Assembly: GCA_900473185.1 (NCBI GenBank)
Contig: UCKU01000008.1
Span: forward strand, 124,001 to 188,000
Direction: 5' to 3'
Length of the DNA: 64,000 nt
Source: Hyphomicrobiales bacterium
GTDB taxonomy: Bacteria; Pseudomonadota; Alphaproteobacteria; Rhizobiales; Rhizobiaceae
Shown here: positions 60,815 through 64,000 of the stretch, piece after piece
How positions within the stretch are numbered: the first letter of the stretch is position 1
How the letters are laid out: each line of letters starts with the position of its first letter
Notes under the pieces: model-generated
Seen by the model: only the letters and a program-made list of their open reading frames with translations
The model's database searches: none
What the model was told of the DNA's origin: nothing
Position numbers and translations under genes: made by a program

Positions 60815-62260
60815 ATGACTGCAGTTCAGACGAGTGAGAATACAGATGAGGCGGCAAGCGTCCGCCAGGCGAAGATCGTAGCGCTCGTCGTTGCCGTTTC
60901 CTTCTTCATGCAGATCCTCGACGGGACGATCGTGACCACCTCGCTGCCGCAGATGGCGACGAGCTTCGGTGTGCAGCCGGTCGCCATGAGCATCGGCATC
61001 ACTGTCTATATGCTCACCATGTCGGCCTTCATTCCGCTTTCCGGCTGGCTCGGCGACCGGTTTGGGGCGCGGCGCGTCTTTCTCGTGTCCATTGCGGTCT
61101 TCACCGTGGCATCGCTGTTCTGCGGCCTGTCTGGAAACCTCACCGAATTCGTCATCGCCCGTGCGGTACAGGGTATGGGCAGTGCGCTGATGACGCCGGT
61201 CGGGCGTATCATCGTGCTCAAGAACGCCCGCAAGTCCGAGCTGGTGCAGGCGATCGCCCTGATCACCTGGCCGGCGCTGACCGCACCCGTGGTCGGCCCT
61301 GTGCTCGGCAGCTTCATCACCACCTATGCCAGCTGGCACTGGAACTTTCTGATCAATATCCCGATCGGCCTCGTCGGTATCGCGCTGGTGCTGCGCTTCG
61401 TGCCGGAACAGCGCGAGGAGAGGGTCGGGCCGCTCGATATCAAGGGTTTTTTCCTCAGTGCGGCGGGGCTGACCCTGCTGCTTGCGGCACTTGAACTATC
61501 AGTCAAGGCACAGGGCGGCTTCGTGCCCCTCGTCGTGCTGCTTGCGGCCGGGATCGTGCTTTCCGTCATGGCGACGCGGCACTTCCTGCGGGTCGACAAT
61601 CCGCTGCTCGATCTGGCCGCCTTCAAGGTGCAGACCTTCTCGATGACGACGCTTTCGGCGGGTACGGCCTGCCGTGTGGCGATCAATGCGACGCCCTTCC
61701 TGCTGCCGCTGCTCTTCCAGCTTGGCTTCGGCCTGAGCTCGATTGCGGCCGGCACCTATCTGCTGGTTTATTTCCTCGGCAATCTCGGCATGAAGGTGGT
61801 GACGACGCCGCTCTTGCGGTTCTTCGGCTTCCGCAACGTGCTCTTCTTCAACGGCGTCATCGCCGCCGGCACGATCGTCGCCTGCGGCTTTCTGACACCT
61901 GATACTCCCGAGGTCGTCATCTCGGCGCTGCTGCTCATTGCCGGGCTTTCCCGCTCGATGGAATTTACCGCTCTCAACACGCTGTCCTTTGCCGATATCG
62001 GCCCGGCGCAGAGAAGTTCAGCCTCGACGCTGTCGAGCATGTTGCAGCAGATTTCCATGCTGCTTGGCGTTGCCGTTGCGGCCGCTGTGCTCAACATTTC
62101 CGCAGGGTTTCGGGGTGCGGCGGACCCTGTTCTTGGTGACTTCCGCTGGGCTTTCCTCGTGATTGGCATGATCGGCTTTTTGTCCTGCCTGCGCTTCCTG
62201 CAACTTTCAGCCGATGCGGGTGCCGAAGTTTCACACCACCGCCGCTTTCAAAAAAGCTGA
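60815..62260 (+). CDS. DHA2-type MFS multidrug exporter
   Basis: The 481-residue protein has 13-14 membrane helices. FFMQILDGTIVTTSLPQMAT and YMLTMSAFIPLSGWLGDRFG match the DHA2 motifs C and A (EmrB/HsrA-like). It probably exports drugs or toxic metabolites. ATG 60815 (MTAVQTSEN) fits the family. It lies 154 nt after the glycosyltransferase. Confidence 0.93.
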   Translation: MTAVQTSENTDEAASVRQAKIVALVVAVSFFMQILDGTIVTTSLPQMATSFGVQPVAMSIGITVYMLTMSAFIPLSGWLGDRFGARRVFLVSIAVFTVASLFCGLSGNLTEFVIARAVQGMGSALMTPVGRIIVLKNARKSELVQAIALITWPALTAPVVGPVLGSFITTYASWHWNFLINIPIGLVGIALVLRFVPEQREERVGPLDIKGFFLSAAGLTLLLAALELSVKAQGGFVPLVVLLAAGIVLSVMATRHFLRVDNPLLDLAAFKVQTFSMTTLSAGTACRVAINATPFLLPLLFQLGFGLSSIAAGTYLLVYFLGNLGMKVVTTPLLRFFGFRNVLFFNGVIAAGTIVACGFLTPDTPEVVISALLLIAGLSRSMEFTALNTLSFADIGPAQRSSASTLSSMLQQISMLLGVAVAAAVLNISAGFRGAADPVLGDFRWAFLVIGMIGFLSCLRFLQLSADAGAEVSHHRRFQKS

Positions 62261-62269
62261 CTCACCCTC

Positions 62270-62294
62270 GGAACCATTTGCCTTTCCCTGCGTT
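62270..62294 (+). promoter_or_regulatory. EcfG (general stress response) promoter
   Basis: GGAAC (62270-62274), a 16-nt spacer and CGTT (62291-62294) match the alphaproteobacterial EcfG consensus exactly. It is located about 240 nt before the REC-HWE kinase and 9 nt after the stop of the exporter gene, so it must serve the kinase. Confidence 0.78.
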
Positions 62295-62534
62295 AACGGC
62301 CTGATTTTCAGTATCTGTGTTCGCGATTTTATTAGAGGGGCTTCCGGCCGCAGCCGGGCAGGGGTCGACATTCTCGATGGCATTCTCCTTCGATCCGTCT
62401 GGCATCAGGCGTTACATCATACCAAAGGACAGGTGCTGTTTACGCGCGCCGACCGATGCAATACGACAGTCTCATGCAGAAAGACTCGGCGGCCTCACAG
62501 CCGGTATTGCTGCGGGAAAATACCCGGAGGCAGA

Positions 62535-63590
62535 ATGAGCGAGTCCAGCGGCGATACGGGTGAAGCGATCCGTATCCTCTATATCGATGACGACGAAGAG
62601 CTTGCGCTGCTGATGCGGAAGAACCTCGGCCGTCGCGGTTTTAAGCTCGAATGGGCGAGCGACGGAGCGACCGGCCTTGCGATGCTTGCCGAAGGCGGTA
62701 TCGAAGCCGTCGTTCTCGATCATGTCCTGAAGGCCGAAACCGGGCTCGATATCCTGCCGCGCATCATGGCGATGCCCGATCATCCACCCGTCATCTACGC
62801 CACGGGTTCCGGCGATACGAGCATTGCGGTCGCAGCCCTGAAGGCCGGTGCCGACGACTATGTTCTCAAGGGTATTTCGCCCGATTATTTCGATCTTCTG
62901 GCCGCCGCCCTCGAACAGGGTCTGGAACGGGCGCGCTTCCGCCGCGACACGGCGCAGGCACAGGAGGTGATCCGCCAGCAGCGCGACCACGCGGAAATGC
63001 TGCTTGCCGAAGTCAATCACCGCATCGCCAACAGCCTCGGCCTCGTCGGTGCGCTGATCCGCATGCAATCCTCCATGACAAGCGACCAGGTGGCGATCGA
63101 CGCGCTGCAGGAAACGCAGATGCGCATCAATGCGATCGCCAGTGTCCACCGCCGCCTCTATACCAACCGGCAGGTCGGCACGGTCCAGGTGGATGAGTAC
63201 CTGAGCAGCCTCCTGACCGAACTCGAAGCCTCGATGCGCGACGAGAAACGGCCGCATCGCGTGGTGCTGACCTCCCAGCCGGTCAATCTGGCGACCGACA
63301 AGGTCATCACGCTCGGCCTCATCGTCAGTGAACTCGTCACCAATGCCTTCAAATATGCCTATCCGGACGGCAGCCCGGGCGAGATCAATGTTATCGTCGA
63401 GCAGGAAAGCGATGTGCTCAGGGTCACCGTCGAAGATGCCGGCCAGGGCTTTGATCCTTCCGGCCCGGCGAAGGGAACCGGTCTCGGCTCGAAGATCTTG
63501 ACCGCGATGGCCGGCAGCCTGAAATCCGAACTTAGCTACGATCCGGAGCATCGCGGCACGAAGGCGATACTGGTCTTTACAGTAAGCTGA
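62535..63590 (+). CDS. Receiver domain-HWE histidine kinase fusion
   Basis: The 351-residue cytoplasmic protein starts with a REC domain (AIRILYIDDDEELALLMRKN; phospho-acceptor Asp62 in VVLDHVLKAETGL; Lys in DDYVLKG) and continues to an HWE/HisKA_2 kinase (H-box EVNHRIANSLGLVGALIRMQ with His162, then ATPase core LIVSELVTNAFKYAYPDG, DAGQGFDP, GTGLGSKI). ATG 62535 has CGGAGGCAG upstream. Proteins of this kind feed the PhyR/NepR/EcfG stress network in alphaproteobacteria, in keeping with its EcfG promoter. Confidence 0.93.
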   Translation: MSESSGDTGEAIRILYIDDDEELALLMRKNLGRRGFKLEWASDGATGLAMLAEGGIEAVVLDHVLKAETGLDILPRIMAMPDHPPVIYATGSGDTSIAVAALKAGADDYVLKGISPDYFDLLAAALEQGLERARFRRDTAQAQEVIRQQRDHAEMLLAEVNHRIANSLGLVGALIRMQSSMTSDQVAIDALQETQMRINAIASVHRRLYTNRQVGTVQVDEYLSSLLTELEASMRDEKRPHRVVLTSQPVNLATDKVITLGLIVSELVTNAFKYAYPDGSPGEINVIVEQESDVLRVTVEDAGQGFDPSGPAKGTGLGSKILTAMAGSLKSELSYDPEHRGTKAILVFTVS

Positions 63591-63605
63591 CGCCGGGGAG
63601 GAGCC

Positions 63606-64000
63606 ATGAACACGGATATCGTCTGCACGCCTGGCGAAGTCTATGATTTCTGGTTCGTCCGCTGCAGCCGTAAGGAATGGTTCGGCTCGAGCGCCGAACT
63701 GGACGAGGAAATCCGGGCGCGATTTCGCGCAACCCACCTGTCGCTTGCCCTTGAAGTGACCGAGGAATGGCGCTCCAGTCCTGAAAGCCGGCTCGCCGCC
63801 GTGATCGTGCTCGACCAGTTTCCGCGCAATATCTATCGGGCGACACCGCTTGCCTTTTCGACCGATGGACTGGCTCTGCGCGAGGCGAAGATGGCGCTTG
63901 CCGTCGGCGCCGATCAGGCCGTCGAGGGCATCCGGCGGACCTTCTTCTATATGCCGTTCGAGCATGCTGAGGACCTCGCCGAGCAGGATCGTTCGGTGGC
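63606..64000 (+). CDS. DUF924 family protein, 3' part beyond window
   Basis: The visible 131 residues begin MNTDIVCTPGEVYDFWFVRC and include SRLAAVIVLDQFPRNIYRAT and RRTFFYMPFEHAEDL, hallmarks of DUF924. GGGAGGAG precedes the ATG. It begins 15 nt after the kinase and may be co-transcribed with it. The function of DUF924 is not established. Confidence 0.93.
   Translation, partial: MNTDIVCTPGEVYDFWFVRCSRKEWFGSSAELDEEIRARFRATHLSLALEVTEEWRSSPESRLAAVIVLDQFPRNIYRATPLAFSTDGLALREAKMALAVGADQAVEGIRRTFFYMPFEHAEDLAEQDRSV

Overview
This window is a GC-rich chromosomal segment from an alphaproteobacterium, almost certainly a member of the Rhizobiaceae (Rhizobium/Agrobacterium type). The evidence is a circularly permuted two-piece tmRNA with the tag ANDNNAKEYALAA, an alphaproteobacterial SspB adaptor, the order thyA-folA-hflK-hflC-DUF2065-degP, an ilv attenuator whose leader peptide starts at the predicted transcription start, an EcfG-type promoter (GGAAC-N16-CGTT), and dispersed short palindromic repeats. 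There is no integrase, transposase, phage gene or CRISPR array. It reads as core chromosome with scattered accessory operons.

Layout. 1-700: 5' part of sspB and the tmRNA gene ssrA, both on the minus strand. 843-6528: nucleotide metabolism and membrane proteostasis on the plus strand (thyA, folA, hflK, hflC, DUF2065, Do protease). 6590-6766: an inverted-repeat element. 6823-11012: serB and miaA, divergent with overlapping start codons; a small membrane protein; a HerA-type ATPase. 11130-13734: attenuator-controlled acetolactate synthase (ilvB, ilvN). 13814-19148: a SABATH-type methyltransferase, an aldo/keto reductase, a LysE exporter, an SDR-DoxX fusion with a DUF2269 protein, and an unknown gene. 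19335-21023: cobalt-type nitrile hydratase operon. 21207-24602: an unknown gene, a secreted-repeat protein with an ECF sigma factor and anti-sigma factor, and a GAF-GGDEF diguanylate cyclase. 24876-29341: FolC-like ligase, RecD-like helicase, MerR/GerE fusion regulator, pdxJ. 29390-41296: many small regulator-plus-target units (QOR2/HxlR, MFS/TetR, MarR-GNAT, Asp racemase/Lrp, ADH/AraC, TetR), NDH-2, a phosphotransferase and two secreted unknowns. 41344-46406: ilvC, an AbrB-PIN-methyltransferase operon, ilvE and a second aminotransferase. 46447-50744: a DUF2278/lamin-tail protein, an aldo/keto reductase and a CASTOR/POLLUX-type channel. 50952-57604: a ferric-type ABC transporter operon, an EEP-family phosphatase with a Nudix hydrolase, and a PhzF-like protein. 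57731-64000: tRNA-Lys(CUU), an O-methyltransferase, an ICMT-like protein, a GT2 glycosyltransferase, a DHA2 exporter, a REC-HWE kinase behind an EcfG promoter, and a truncated DUF924 gene.

How the genes work together. Branched-chain amino acid synthesis recurs: ilvBN controlled by attenuation, ilvC behind a TetR gene with a perfect palindromic operator, and ilvE. thyA and folA form the thymidylate/folate pair, with a FolC-like ligase further on. HflK/HflC and Do protease serve membrane and periplasmic quality control, and tmRNA with SspB serves ribosome rescue and ClpXP delivery. Stress and envelope control appear as the ECF/anti-sigma operon and the REC-HWE kinase. All functional calls are from motif reading; no database search was run.
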